A stretch of DNA of 64,000 nucleotides from Pseudomonadota bacterium (GTDB taxonomy: Bacteria > Pseudomonadota > Gammaproteobacteria > Burkholderiales > Burkholderiaceae_C). Each line of letters opens with the position of its first letter. The first letter of the stretch is position 1. The stretch is from positions 40,885-104,884 of the forward strand of contig JAKARB010000017.1 in assembly GCA_021819435.1 (NCBI GenBank), written 5' to 3'. The translations under genes and the position numbers were made by a program. The notes beneath the pieces were generated by a model. That model was given only the letters and a program-made list of their open reading frames with translations. It made no database searches and was not told the DNA's origin. This document shows, piece after piece, positions 32,049-40,908 of the stretch.

Positions 32049-32819
32049 GTGCGCCCCCCAGCTCGTCGCTGCGCGCTTTCGCAGCCCCTCGGAGGGGAGG
32101 CGGCCTGCGCTGTTGGGTCGCCGGCAGCCCTGCGACAGGCCGAACCCATCTGGCTGTTCGACCTCGATAACACGCTGCATGACGCCAGCAAGGCGGTCTT
32201 CTGGCGCATCAACGAGGCGATGACGGACTACATCGCCACCGAGCTCAGCCTCAGCCGCGAGGACGCCAACGCCTTGCGCCTGCACTACTGGCGGCGCCAC
32301 GGCGCCACGCTGCTGGGCCTGGAGCGGCACCACGGCATCCGGGCCGCGCACTTCCTCGCGCACACGCACATCTTGCCCGGCATGGAGCGCGACCTCCACA
32401 TGCCGCCTTCGCACCGCGCGGCCTTGAAAAGCCTGCGTGGCCGCAAGATCTTGCTGACCAACGCACCGGCCGAGTACGCCAAGCGCGTGCTCACTGCGCT
32501 CGACCTGGCCGACTGCTTCGAGTCGGTCGTGTCCATCGAAGGCATGCGCGTGTTCGGCCAACTGCGTCCCAAGCCCGATGCACGCAGCCTGCGCGTGGTG
32601 CTGGCCCGTCTCAAGCTGCCCGCGCACCGCTGCGTGCTGGTCGAAGACACGGTGGCCAACCTGCGCAGCGCGCGGCGCCTGCGCATGCGCACTGTGTGGA
32701 TGCAGCATTACCTCAAAGGCAACCCGCACGGGCCGGAAACGGGCCTCGCGCTGCATGGCAAGCCGAGTTGGGTGTGTGCCAGAATCAGGTCACTGAAGTC
32801 GCTTCACGCCTGGACATGA
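32049..32819 (+). CDS. HAD-family pyrimidine 5'-nucleotidase
   Basis: The 256-residue phosphatase has motif I WLFDLDNTLHDA (Asp nucleophile about residue 38), motif II ILLTNAP, and motif IV VEDTVANL. This pattern fits the SDT1/YjjG-like pyrimidine 5'-nucleotidase subfamily. GTG at 32049 is the only standard in-frame start upstream of motif I. However, the first 33 codons lie in a G/C-rich palindromic stretch (32053-32100) typical of intergenic repeats in this group, so the true N-terminus is uncertain. The stop overlaps the ATG of slmA in ATGA form. argB lies just upstream. Confidence 0.83.
   Translation: MRPPARRCALSQPLGGEAACAVGSPAALRQAEPIWLFDLDNTLHDASKAVFWRINEAMTDYIATELSLSREDANALRLHYWRRHGATLLGLERHHGIRAAHFLAHTHILPGMERDLHMPPSHRAALKSLRGRKILLTNAPAEYAKRVLTALDLADCFESVVSIEGMRVFGQLRPKPDARSLRVVLARLKLPAHRCVLVEDTVANLRSARRLRMRTVWMQHYLKGNPHGPETGLALHGKPSWVCARIRSLKSLHAWT
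32053..32100. repeat. REP-like GC-rich palindromic stretch
   Basis: CCCCCCAGCTCGTCGCTGCG followed by CAGCCCCTCGGAGGGGAGG resembles the CCCCCAAGCTCGCTGCGCTC...CCCCGAGGGGG elements scattered between genes in Comamonadaceae. Resemblance is from memory; other copies were not located in this window. Confidence 0.4.
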
Positions 32820-33460
32820 CGACTGAGAACGCCACGGATCCCGTTGCCGAACCCAAGCCTGTCGCGGCGGTTGCCAAGCGCACGCGGCCCAAGCCGGGCG
32901 AGCGCCGCATCCAGATCCTCCAGACGCTGGCGGCCATGCTCGAATCGCCCGCCACCGAGCGCGTCACCACGGCGGCCCTGGCCGCCAAGCTCGACGTCAG
33001 CGAAGCGGCGCTCTACCGTCACTTCGCCAGCAAGGCGCAGATGTTCGAAGGCCTCATTGGCTTCATCGAAGACAGCCTCTTCACGCTGGCCAACCAGATC
33101 ATCGAGCGCGAAGCCGACCCCTCGGCGCAGATCGCCCGCATCGTCGCCACCGTCTTGCAGTTCGCCGAGAAGAACCCAGGCATGGGCCGCGTCATGGTCG
33201 GCGATGCCTTGGTGCACGAACACGAGCGCCTGCATGCGCGCATGAACCAGCTCTTCGATCGGCTGGAGTCGCTGCTGCGTCAACCGGCCCGCGCGCTGGC
33301 CGAGGCCCGGGGCTCGCAAACGCCCACGGTCGATGCGCAGGCGCGCGCCTCGGCGGCCATCAGCCTGGTGCTGGGGCGGCTGCATCGCCATGCGCGAACG
33401 GGTTTTCAGCGGCAGCCCACCGAACACCTCGACGCGACGCTGCGCACCTTGCTCGGTTGA
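32816..33460 (+). CDS. slmA: TetR-family nucleoid occlusion factor SlmA
   Basis: The 214-residue TetR-fold protein has RPKPGERRIQILQTLAAML followed by a helix-turn-helix (VTTAALAAKLDVSEAALYRHFASKAQMFE, spanning about residues 58-86), a close match to SlmA. SlmA binds SBS sites on the chromosome and disassembles FtsZ polymers near DNA. An N-terminal tail of about 25 residues precedes the usual start. Its ATG overlaps the stop of the HAD gene, so the two are translationally coupled. Confidence 0.9.
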   Translation: MTTENATDPVAEPKPVAAVAKRTRPKPGERRIQILQTLAAMLESPATERVTTAALAAKLDVSEAALYRHFASKAQMFEGLIGFIEDSLFTLANQIIEREADPSAQIARIVATVLQFAEKNPGMGRVMVGDALVHEHERLHARMNQLFDRLESLLRQPARALAEARGSQTPTVDAQARASAAISLVLGRLHRHARTGFQRQPTEHLDATLRTLLG

Positions 33461-33560
33461 CGGGTTGATCGGCTGATGAGCCCGTGGGCGCCCGCCGCCT
33501 TGCCGTGTCCCAACTGACGTTCGATGAACAGGCGGCAGGCTTCTGCGGCCCGGCTGCTGT

Positions 33561-34337
33561 TCAGCTTCGAGCTCGGCGGCGCGTGCCCAGCAGACCGCCC
33601 GTGGCGATCAGGCCCGACACCACGAGGCCCCAGGTTGCCGGTTCCGGCACCGGCGTCACCGTCACGCCCTGGATGGCCAGCGCGCTGGAGGTCGAGGTGT
33701 CACCCCGGTCGACCACGCCGAAGGCCAGCTCGATGTTGTTGAGTGCCACCGGGCCGGCCTCGGTGAAGGTGTGCGTGAAGGTCATCCAGCCGCTGCCGTG
33801 CTGGAAGCCTGCGAGGCCTGCTTGTGTCGCCATGAGCGGGGTGCCCAGCTCGGTCAACTGGCCGCCGATGGTCATGAACGCCAGATCGGGCAGGCCGGTG
33901 AGCGGATCCTCGTTGCTCAGCAACTGCCAGCGAAAGCTCAGCGTGTCGCCCTCGTGCACCCACAGCGTGCGCGAGATGACCGAGCCCTCCATGGCCTGCT
34001 GCACCACGCCGCCGACCGTGGTGTCGAGCGCACCGATTTGCAAGCCAGCCTGTTCTTCCACGCCGCGCGGCTGCTGAGCCGGGATGGCACCGCCGCCGAC
34101 CACGGCCGAGCCGGTGGCATCGTCCGAGGCGTCGAAGGCAGTGGTCAACAGCAGGGTCTGGGCATCCAGCGCGGCGACATCGCCTGCGGTGTTCCAGCCA
34201 TCGAAGGCTGGCGAGACTGGTTTCACGCCGATGAGCGTGAGGTCGCCAGGCTGGCTGACGATGACCGAGGCCTGTGCAACCGAGGACAAGGCGGCAGCGA
34301 AGGTCAGGGCAGCAATGGATGTGGCGATGCGATGCAT
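33561..34337 (-). CDS. PEP-CTERM sorting domain protein
   Basis: The 258-residue exported protein has a signal peptide (MHRIATSIAALTFAAALSSVAQA). Its C-terminal PEP-CTERM signal starts VPEPATWG at about residue 230, with a hydrophobic helix and RRRARS. The middle (GDTLSFRWQLLSNED, WMTFTHTFTEAGPVALNNIELAFGVVD) resembles a Ca-binding, carbohydrate-module-like beta-sandwich seen in many PEP-CTERM proteins. ATG at 34337 is chosen because the signal peptide begins there. It is a single gene, divergent from the DUF815 ATPase. Confidence 0.87.
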   Translation of the reverse strand: MHRIATSIAALTFAAALSSVAQASVIVSQPGDLTLIGVKPVSPAFDGWNTAGDVAALDAQTLLLTTAFDASDDATGSAVVGGGAIPAQQPRGVEEQAGLQIGALDTTVGGVVQQAMEGSVISRTLWVHEGDTLSFRWQLLSNEDPLTGLPDLAFMTIGGQLTELGTPLMATQAGLAGFQHGSGWMTFTHTFTEAGPVALNNIELAFGVVDRGDTSTSSALAIQGVTVTPVPEPATWGLVVSGLIATGGLLGTRRRARS

Positions 34338-34502
34338 GTCGAGTGTCCGTGATGAATGGGCCGAAGCCGATGGAGGCACTCTAAGGACGGGCGATGACAT
34401 CCATGCACGCCCAGCCAAAGGGGGGCAGGGTCTGATCGGATCAAGGCGGATCAAGGCAATCTCGCTCGGCAAGTCAATGTCCGCCGCGTAAACTGCGTCA
34501 CC

Positions 34503-35402
34503 ATGCAAGCCCCTGACCTGCCCTCCTTCCTGCGGCGTGCCGAGCGCACGCTGGACCTGCTGGACAACTGGCTGAACCCGCGCCTTGTCGCGCCCGACTG
34601 GTCAACCGCCGTGGCCTGGCGATACCACCGCCGCTCGGCGGGCCAGCGCTCGCTCGACCCCATCGCGCGCCTGGACCTCATCGCCTACGATGACCTGAAA
34701 GAGGTCGACACCCAGAAAGGTCGCTTCGCACGCAACCTCGCGCAATTCGTCGCCGGCCACACGGCCAACAACGTGCTGCTGTCGGGCGCGCGGGGCACGG
34801 GCAAATCTTCGCTGGTCAAGGCAGGGTTGCAGGCGCATGCGGCCAAGGGCCTGCGCCTCATCGAGGTCGACAAGGCCGATCTGGTCGACCTGCCCGACCT
34901 GATCGAGCTGGTGAGCGACCGGCCCGAGCGCTTCATCATCTTCTGCGACGACCTCAGTTTCGACGAAGGCGAGCCCGGCTACAAGGCACTGAAGTCGGTG
35001 CTCGATGGCACCGTGGCTGCGCACGGCGACAACGTGCTCGTGGTGGCTACCTCCAACCGCCGCCACCTGCTGCCCGAGTACCACGCAGACAACAAAAGCT
35101 ACACGCGCGGCGACGACGGCGAGTTGCACCCCGGCGAGGTGGTGGAAGAGAAGATCTCGCTGTCCGAGCGCTTCGGCCTGTGGATCAGCTTCTACCCTTT
35201 CAGCCAGGAGGAGTACCTGGCCATCGTCGCGCAATGGTTGCGGCACCTGGGCTTGAACGAAGAAGCCATCGAAGCCGCGCGCCCCGAGGCGCTGGTGTGG
35301 GCCATCGAACGCGGCTCACGCTCGGGCCGCGTGGCGCAGCAGTTCGCGCGTGACCACGCGGGCCGCTTAGCCGGGCAAGGGCAGGGCGGCGACCATGTCT
35401 GA
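34503..35402 (+). CDS. DUF815 family AAA-type ATP-binding protein
   Basis: The 299-residue cytoplasmic protein has a Walker A GARGTGKS (residues 95-102), a Walker B-like FIIFCDDLSF (about 148-157) and a sensor-like VVATSNRRHLLPE. This matches the DUF815 family of AAA-type ATPases. The cellular role is not established. It overlaps the Nudix gene by eight bases, so the two are probably cotranscribed and coupled. Confidence 0.9.
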   Translation: MQAPDLPSFLRRAERTLDLLDNWLNPRLVAPDWSTAVAWRYHRRSAGQRSLDPIARLDLIAYDDLKEVDTQKGRFARNLAQFVAGHTANNVLLSGARGTGKSSLVKAGLQAHAAKGLRLIEVDKADLVDLPDLIELVSDRPERFIIFCDDLSFDEGEPGYKALKSVLDGTVAAHGDNVLVVATSNRRHLLPEYHADNKSYTRGDDGELHPGEVVEEKISLSERFGLWISFYPFSQEEYLAIVAQWLRHLGLNEEAIEAARPEALVWAIERGSRSGRVAQQFARDHAGRLAGQGQGGDHV

Positions 35403-35868
35403 GCGCAAGTCCTACCACGTGATGGACGCCACCGACCGCGTGCCGGTCGACGTGGCCGTGGGCGTGCTCATCGAGCGTGATGCGCAAGACCGCGAAGGCC
35501 GCTTCCTGCTCACCTCGCGCCCCGAAGGCAAGGTCTACGCCGGCTACTGGGAGTTCCCGGGCGGCAAGCTCGAAGCAGGCGAAACCGTCGAGCAGGCGCT
35601 GCGCCGCGAACTGCACGAAGAACTCGGCATCACCATCGGCGAGGCCGAGCCCTGGAAGATCGAGTTGATGGACTACCCGCACGCGCGCGTGCGCCTGCAT
35701 TTCTGCAAGGTGTTCGCATGGGAAGGTGAGTTCGAGATGCGCGAGGGCCAGCAGATGGCTTGGGAGTTGCTGCCGGTTGCATCGGTGCCCGTGCTGCCTG
35801 GCACCATCCCGGTGCTGCAGTGGCTGGCGACGGAGCGAGGCCACACGGGCCCCACTCACCTGGGTTGA
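35395..35868 (+). CDS. mutT: Nudix hydrolase, MutT-like (8-oxo-dGTP diphosphatase)
   Basis: The 157-residue protein carries a complete Nudix box, GG-x4-GE-x7-REL-x2-EEL-G, at residues 56-78. VAVGVLIERD and the VYAGYWEFPGG lead-in are typical of MutT. MutT removes 8-oxo-dGTP from the nucleotide pool and prevents A:T to C:G transversions. The start ATG overlaps the DUF815 gene. Substrate preference is inferred from similarity to MutT; other Nudix substrates remain possible. Confidence 0.88.
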   Translation: MSERKSYHVMDATDRVPVDVAVGVLIERDAQDREGRFLLTSRPEGKVYAGYWEFPGGKLEAGETVEQALRRELHEELGITIGEAEPWKIELMDYPHARVRLHFCKVFAWEGEFEMREGQQMAWELLPVASVPVLPGTIPVLQWLATERGHTGPTHLG

Positions 35869-35917
35869 GGGCGGGTCCGTGGCGCCTCGGGCGCTCCGGC
35901 CTTCGCCCATCAGCGCT

Positions 35918-36136
35918 TCATTGCGAAGCGCCGCTGGTGGCTTCGGACGCGGCGGGCGCGGGCTCGCTGGCCGGCAGGCTGGCAGCGGCTTCAGGGGCGC
36001 TGCCGTGTGCTTCTTCGGTGTGGCCGGCGTCGACGCCGTGCTTTTCTCCGCTCATGTCGATGTCACCGCCGCTTTTCAGCAGCACGAACATCGCGAGGGC
36101 CGCGAAAGCCACGAAGGCCACAACAATCTTCCACAT
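35918..36136 (-). CDS. Small single-pass membrane protein (hypothetical)
   Basis: The 72-residue protein has one N-terminal hydrophobic helix (residues 2-20, MWKIVVAFVAFAALAMFVLL). An acidic, Ala/Pro/Ser-rich low-complexity tail follows, containing scattered His residues (EKHGVDAGHTEEAHG). I do not recognise a family. GGAG lies about 5 bases before the ATG on the - strand, supporting this start. It converges on mutT and is divergent from the enoyl-CoA hydratase gene. Confidence 0.65.
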   Translation of the reverse strand: MWKIVVAFVAFAALAMFVLLKSGGDIDMSGEKHGVDAGHTEEAHGSAPEAAASLPASEPAPAASEATSGASQ

Positions 36137-36375
36137 GGGGTTCTCCAGTCGGATGTGAACAAAAACAAGGCGCCTGTTGGACGCCATCGAGCCGGCATGG
36201 GTGGCGCGGCGCAGGCATGGTAGGCGCGTTTGGGCAGGTTGCCGCCTCGGGACTGACCCGGGGTTGATGCAGCGCAGGGCTTGCCCATGCCTGATCTGGC
36301 GTGGGTGCTGCGTTATGCTGGCCCGCGTTCAGCCACCACCCCGATCCACACGGATCCACACAGCGCGAGACCCCC

Positions 36376-37254
36376 ATGAGCTACCAGACCCTGAGCTACG
36401 CCGTCGATGACGATGGCGTGCTGCTGCTGACCCTCAACCGACCCGATCAGCTCAACGCCTTCACGGTGCAGATGGCCAACGAACTGGTTGAAGCCTTCAC
36501 CCGAGCCAGCGATGACGACGCGGTGCGAGCCATCGTGGTCACCGGTGCAGGCAAGGCCTTCTGCGCCGGCATGGACCTGAGCGTGGGCGGCAACGTTTTC
36601 GGCCTGGATGAATCGCAACGGCCCACGCTGGCCGACATGCGCGAGCGCCTGACCGAGCAGGCCATCCACGAAGGCGTGCGCGACACCGGCGGCCGCGTGG
36701 TGCTGTCCATCTTCAACTGCAAGAAGCCAGTGATCGGCGCCATCAATGGCGCGGCCGTGGGCATCGGCGCCACCATGACCTTGCCGATGGACATCCGCGT
36801 CGCCTCCGAGAAGGCGCGCATCGGCTTCGTGTTCGGGCGCATCGGCATCGTGCCCGAGGCCTGCTCGAGCTGGTTCCTGCCGCGCATCGTCGGCATCTCG
36901 CAGGCGCTGGAGTGGACCTACATGGCCGACATCTTCGATGGCCACGAGGCCCAGCGCGGCGGCCTGGTCAAGTGCGTGGTGCCACCCGAGCAGTTGCTGG
37001 AAGAGGCGATGAAGATCGCGCGGCGCATCGCGACCGAGCGCTCGGCCGTGAGCATCGCGCTCACGCGCCAGATGATGTACCGCAACTCGGCGCAGCCGCA
37101 CCCGCTGGCCGCGCACGAGGTCGATTCGCTGGCCATGTTCTACACCAGCGTCGGCGATGGCAAGGAAGGCGTGCAGGCCTTCCTGGAGAAGCGTCCGGCC
37201 CAGTTCAAGGGCAAGGCTTCGGAGATGCCGCCGTTCTACCCTTGGTGGGAGTGA
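36376..37254 (+). CDS. Enoyl-CoA hydratase/isomerase family protein
   Basis: The 292-residue crotonase-fold protein has the oxyanion-hole stretches VVTGAGKAFCAGMDL and INGAAVGIGATMTLPMD. RIGFVFGRIGIVPEACSSWFLPR includes the region of the second catalytic acid. Members hydrate or isomerise acyl-CoA thioesters in fatty-acid or aromatic degradation; the exact substrate is not predictable. It is a single gene with its own upstream gap of 239 bases, in which no strong promoter was found. A terminator for the opposing SWIB gene follows. Confidence 0.9.
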   Translation: MSYQTLSYAVDDDGVLLLTLNRPDQLNAFTVQMANELVEAFTRASDDDAVRAIVVTGAGKAFCAGMDLSVGGNVFGLDESQRPTLADMRERLTEQAIHEGVRDTGGRVVLSIFNCKKPVIGAINGAAVGIGATMTLPMDIRVASEKARIGFVFGRIGIVPEACSSWFLPRIVGISQALEWTYMADIFDGHEAQRGGLVKCVVPPEQLLEEAMKIARRIATERSAVSIALTRQMMYRNSAQPHPLAAHEVDSLAMFYTSVGDGKEGVQAFLEKRPAQFKGKASEMPPFYPWWE

Positions 37255-37263
37255 GGCAAAAAA

Positions 37264-37296
37264 CGGCAAGAAAAAGCCCGGCGCGAAGGCCGGGCT
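37264..37296 (-). terminator. Rho-independent terminator of the SWIB-domain gene
   Basis: On the - strand AGCCCGGC pairs with GCCGGGCT around a short loop and is followed by TTTTTCTTGCCGTTT. It lies about 50 bases beyond the SWIB gene stop, and just after the convergent enoyl-CoA hydratase gene. Confidence 0.8.
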
Positions 37297-37347
37297 GTCG
37301 AGTCCTGCTGCGCGCGGTTCGTCAACCGCGTGCAGTGGGCGTGAGCA

Positions 37348-37674
37348 TCAGCTCAGGTGCTCGCTCACCAGCTTGGTCAGCTCGAACATCGTGACCTGCG
37401 ACTTCTTGAAGATGGGCTTCAGCTTGTCGTCGGCGTTGATGTTGCGCTTGTTGGCGGCGTCCTGCAGGTTGTGCTTCTTGATGTACTCCCAGATTTTCTT
37501 GGTCACCTCGGTGCGAGGTGCCGGCGTGGCGCCGATCACGGCGGCCAGCGCGGGGCTGGGGGTCAGCGGCTTGGCGAAAGCCGCGTTGGGGGCGCGCTTG
37601 GCAGCGGCCTTCTTGGCTGCAGGGGCCTTGGTGGCCGCGGCCTTCTTGGCCGGGGCTTTCTTCGCAGTTGCCAT
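37348..37674 (-). CDS. SWIB/MDM2 domain protein with histone H1-like tail
   Basis: The 108-residue protein joins an N-terminal Lys/Ala-rich tail (residues 1-30, repeats of KKA, PAKK and KAPA) to a SWIB domain at about residues 33-106 (LAAVIGATPAPRTEVTKKIWEYIKKHNLQD, split, and VTMFELTKLVSEHL). The tail resembles the C-terminal DNA-binding tail of eukaryotic histone H1 and bacterial HU/AlgP-like proteins. Such SWIB proteins occur in chlamydiae and many betaproteobacteria; their function is unknown, but a nucleoid or DNA-topology role is plausible. It is a single gene with its own terminator. Confidence 0.88.
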   Translation of the reverse strand: MATAKKAPAKKAAATKAPAAKKAAAKRAPNAAFAKPLTPSPALAAVIGATPAPRTEVTKKIWEYIKKHNLQDAANKRNINADDKLKPIFKKSQVTMFELTKLVSEHLS

Positions 37675-37946
37675 GTGAATTCACTCCAGAAGTCAGTCAG
37701 ATCTGATGCGGTTGCGGGCGTTCGATGTGTCCCAAACGTCTCGCGTCAACCGACAGCACGCATGGTAATGCTTTCTCTAGCGCAAAACCACGCTCATGCG
37801 CGACCTTTTGTGAGGGGATGTCGCCCGATCGCATCGCATGTGCCCCATGTTGGCGCGATCCGCATGAGGGCTGACGCCAAGTGCCGTGCACGAAAAGCAG
37901 GCTTTGGTGTCCAATGCGCGCTGTGTCTGCTTCGATGGAGCTTTGG

Positions 37947-39212
37947 ATGTCGCCTCAAGCCGTGCTGGCCCAACCTTTCACCCTGCCCGGCGGGGCGGTG
38001 ATCAAGAACCGCCTCTTCAAGTCCGCTATGAGCGAAGCGCTCGGCACCCGCGAAGGCGCGGCCACACCCGAGTTGGTGCGACTGTACGGCGCTTGGGCGG
38101 ATGGCGGCATCGGGCTGTGCGTGACGGGCAACGTGATGATTGATCGCCGTGCGTTGGGCGAGCCGGGCAACGTCGTCATCGAAGATGAGCGCTTTCTGGC
38201 CGAGCTCCAAGCCTGGGCGAAAGCGGCCACACGCAACGGCACACAATGCTGGGTGCAGCTCAACCACCCTGGCAAGCAGGCGCCCAAGGGGCTGAACAAA
38301 GAGAACATCGCGCCTTCGGCCGTGCCTTTTCGCGCCGAGATGCAGGCCTTCTTCCCGACCCCGCGCGAGATGACCGAGGCCGAGATCCAGGAAGTCATCC
38401 GGCGCTTCGCGCACGCGGCCGAGCTGGTCAAGCGTGCGGGTTTCACCGGGGTGCAGATCCACGGCGCGCACGGCTACCTGGTCAGCCAGTTCCTCTCGCC
38501 GCACCACAACCGCCGCACCGACGACTGGGGCGGCACGCCCGAGAAGCGTCGCCGCTTCGTGCTCTGTGTGCTTGAAGCCATGCGCGAAAAGGTCGGTCCC
38601 GGCTTCCCCATCGGCATCAAGTTGAACTCGGCTGACTTTCAGCGCGGCGGTTTCACCGAAGAAGAATCGCTCGACACCATCCGCGCCTTGTCGGACGCTG
38701 GCATCGACCTGATCGAGATCTCGGGCGGCACCTACGAGGCCCCTGCCATGACCGGGGTGAAGCACAAGGTCGAGACCGCCAAGGCCAGCACCAAGCAGCG
38801 CGAGGCCTACTTTCTCGCATTCGCCGAGAAGGCCCGCCAGGCCGTGAAGACGCCGCTGGTGGTCACCGGCGGCTTCCGCTCGCTGCAAGGCATGGCCGAT
38901 GCGATCACCTCGGGCGCGGTGGATTTCGTCGGCGTGGCGCGGGCCTTGGCCATCGAGCCCGACGTGCCCAACCGCCTGCTGGCTGGGCAACAGCCGCAGC
39001 ACCAGGTGCGCCCGCTCAAGACCGGCATCGGCTACATCGACAAGATGGGCATGATGGAGGTGGTCTGGTACACGGGCCAGCTCAAGCGCATCGGCCGTGG
39101 CGAGTCGCCCAAGCCTGGCGAGATGCCGCTGTGGGTGTTCATCAAGTACATCGCCAAGCAGGCGGGGATCGGGCGCGGGAAGAAGAGGCCGGGGAAGTTG
39201 CGGGCGAGTTGA
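37947..39212 (+). CDS. Old-yellow-enzyme family NADH:flavin oxidoreductase
   Basis: The 421-residue FMN enzyme of the OYE TIM-barrel family has KNRLFKSAMSEALG, QLNHPGKQAPKGLN, GVQIHGAHGYLVSQFLSPHHNRR (split), and VVTGGFRSLQGM, which hold FMN and NAD(P)H-binding residues. It resembles the 2,4-dienoyl-CoA reductase/NemA-like group but lacks the extra C-terminal domains of FadH. ATG at 37947 is preferred because GGAG sits six bases upstream; an in-frame ATG at 37935 is possible. The C-terminal tail is short and basic (GRGKKRPGKLR). Substrate unknown. The 272-bp gap upstream shows no gene. Confidence 0.87.
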   Translation: MSPQAVLAQPFTLPGGAVIKNRLFKSAMSEALGTREGAATPELVRLYGAWADGGIGLCVTGNVMIDRRALGEPGNVVIEDERFLAELQAWAKAATRNGTQCWVQLNHPGKQAPKGLNKENIAPSAVPFRAEMQAFFPTPREMTEAEIQEVIRRFAHAAELVKRAGFTGVQIHGAHGYLVSQFLSPHHNRRTDDWGGTPEKRRRFVLCVLEAMREKVGPGFPIGIKLNSADFQRGGFTEEESLDTIRALSDAGIDLIEISGGTYEAPAMTGVKHKVETAKASTKQREAYFLAFAEKARQAVKTPLVVTGGFRSLQGMADAITSGAVDFVGVARALAIEPDVPNRLLAGQQPQHQVRPLKTGIGYIDKMGMMEVVWYTGQLKRIGRGESPKPGEMPLWVFIKYIAKQAGIGRGKKRPGKLRAS

Positions 39213-39227
39213 CGGCTTCGGGCCTGA

Positions 39228-40358
39228 TCAGGGCCGGTCGATGAGCCCGGGCCCAATGTCGGCGAGCGTTGCGCAACCCGTGAGGGCCATGGCTGCTTCG
39301 AGTTCGTCGCGCAGCAGCCTGATGCAATGCGCGACCCCAAGCGCGCCCGCCGTGGCCAAGGCATGCACAGCCGGACGCCCGATCAACACGGCATGCGCGC
39401 CCAGCGCAAGGGCCTTGAGCACGTCCGTGCCTCGACGGATGCCGCCGTCCACCAGGACGGGCATGTCGGCGCCGACAGCTTCCACCACGCGTGGCAAGGC
39501 GCTTGCCGTCGTGACCAGCGTGTCCAGGGTTCGGCCCCCGTGGTTGGAAACGATCACACCTCGCGCCCCCACCTCGCGCGCAAGCCTGGCATCGTCGGGA
39601 TGCAGCACGCCCTTGAGGACGATGGGCAGGCGCGTGATGCCCCGCAGCCATGCGATGTCATCCCACGTGGGGGCATGGTGGAGCAGGTCGTCGAACAGCG
39701 CGCTTTGCTCAGGCGCCAATGCGGCAGGATCTGGCGCGCGCATGCCATGCAGGTTCACAGCGGAAATGTGGGCGGGCAGCCGAAAGCCAGCTCGGCGTTC
39801 GCGGTCGCGCACACCGCTGGTGGGCGCATCGACGGTCACGACGATGGCTTCGTAGCCAGCGGCCTCGGCGCGCTTGACGAGCAGGCGGGTGAACTCCCGA
39901 TCCGGCTGGATGTAGATCTGCATCCACAGCGGCCCGCGCAAAGGGTCCAGCGCAACGGCATCGGCGACGTCTTCGAGCCGCATGCTGGATTGTGTGCTCA
40001 GCACATAGCCGGCTTCCTGGGCTGCAGCGGCCAGTGCGGAGGCGAATTCGCCTTCTGGATGAGCGAGCTGCTGATAGGCCACGGGCGCGATCATGAGCGG
40101 GTGCGCCATGGGGCGGCCGAACAGCTCGGTCCGGGTGTGGCCGCCAGCGGTGCGCCGCAGCACGCGAGGCATCAGCGGCATCGACTGCCAGGCGCGTGCA
40201 TTGGCAGCGAGGGTCAGCTCGTCGGCCGCGCCGCCTTGCAGGTAGGCCCACGCTTCCGGTGCGATGACCTGGCTGGCGTGTCGTTCGTAGTCGGCCAGGT
40301 TGTGGGTGTCGGGCGGGATGGCCTGCAATCCGGCGTCCGTTGAGTCTTGGTCGGGCAT
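39228..40358 (-). CDS. FMN-dependent alpha-hydroxy-acid dehydrogenase (lactate dehydrogenase-like)
   Basis: The 376-residue enzyme belongs to the LldD/glycolate oxidase family. LPIVLKGVLHPDDA carries the FMN-binding Lys, SNHGGRTLD the catalytic His-Gly-Gly-Arg, and DGGIRRGTDVLKALALGAHAVLIGRP (split) the phosphate site. It oxidises a short alpha-hydroxy acid and passes electrons to FMN. It is the last gene of a tight leftward set and lies only 10 bases after a cytochrome b561-like gene, so electrons might reach the membrane there. ATG at 40358 is chosen for the family-typical N-terminus. Substrate unknown. Confidence 0.88.
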   Translation of the reverse strand: MPDQDSTDAGLQAIPPDTHNLADYERHASQVIAPEAWAYLQGGAADELTLAANARAWQSMPLMPRVLRRTAGGHTRTELFGRPMAHPLMIAPVAYQQLAHPEGEFASALAAAAQEAGYVLSTQSSMRLEDVADAVALDPLRGPLWMQIYIQPDREFTRLLVKRAEAAGYEAIVVTVDAPTSGVRDRERRAGFRLPAHISAVNLHGMRAPDPAALAPEQSALFDDLLHHAPTWDDIAWLRGITRLPIVLKGVLHPDDARLAREVGARGVIVSNHGGRTLDTLVTTASALPRVVEAVGADMPVLVDGGIRRGTDVLKALALGAHAVLIGRPAVHALATAGALGVAHCIRLLRDELEAAMALTGCATLADIGPGLIDRP

Positions 40359-40368
40359 GGCCGCGAGC

Positions 40369-40908
40369 TTAGTCGACGTCGCCTGCTTGCTTCGGGCGCT
40401 TGCGCCCATTCAGCATCGCCCGCACCAGGTTTTCGCGTTGATGCACACTGGTGTGCACCACGCCCATGACATGCAGGGCAATGAGGGCGAGCAGGCCCCA
40501 TGCAAGCACGGTGTGCATGGCTTCCAGGGGCTCGGAGCCCCAGAACTCATCGGTGGTTTGAAGCCAACCAATGAAGGTGATGGTGCCGAGCGTCAGCAGC
40601 AGGGCCAGCACCATCCACGCACCCAGCGGGTTGTGCCCGATGTACCGAGGTGCTTGCCCGCGACGCATCAGCTTCAAGTAAGACAGGGTGGGCAGCGGGC
40701 CACGCACGAACGACGCGAACCTTGCATGCCTGGGGCCGACGAAGCCCCAGAGCACACGCAAAGCGACGGCACCCATGGCCACGAAGCCCGCTGTTTCATG
40801 CCAATGGCCGGGCACCCCGATGTGCAGGGTGCTTGTCCAGGCGATCGTGACCGCACCCACCAGCGTCCAGTGCAGCAGCCGGACGAGGGGGTCCCAGACC
40901 CGGTTCAT
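40369..40908 (-). CDS. Cytochrome b561/b6-like membrane protein
   Basis: The 179-residue inner-membrane protein has four helices (about residues 8-28, 40-58, 95-115 and 130-152). His residues sit at positions expected for haem b ligation: RLLHW, GHWHETAG, EAMHTVLAW and ALHVMGVVH. It matches the cytochrome b/b6-domain family that moves electrons across the membrane. Its ATG overlaps the stop of the PepSY gene (ATGA). Together with the PepSY protein it may form a membrane ferric-reductase pair in an iron operon; this is inferred. Confidence 0.85.
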   Translation of the reverse strand: MNRVWDPLVRLLHWTLVGAVTIAWTSTLHIGVPGHWHETAGFVAMGAVALRVLWGFVGPRHARFASFVRGPLPTLSYLKLMRRGQAPRYIGHNPLGAWMVLALLLTLGTITFIGWLQTTDEFWGSEPLEAMHTVLAWGLLALIALHVMGVVHTSVHQRENLVRAMLNGRKRPKQAGDVD

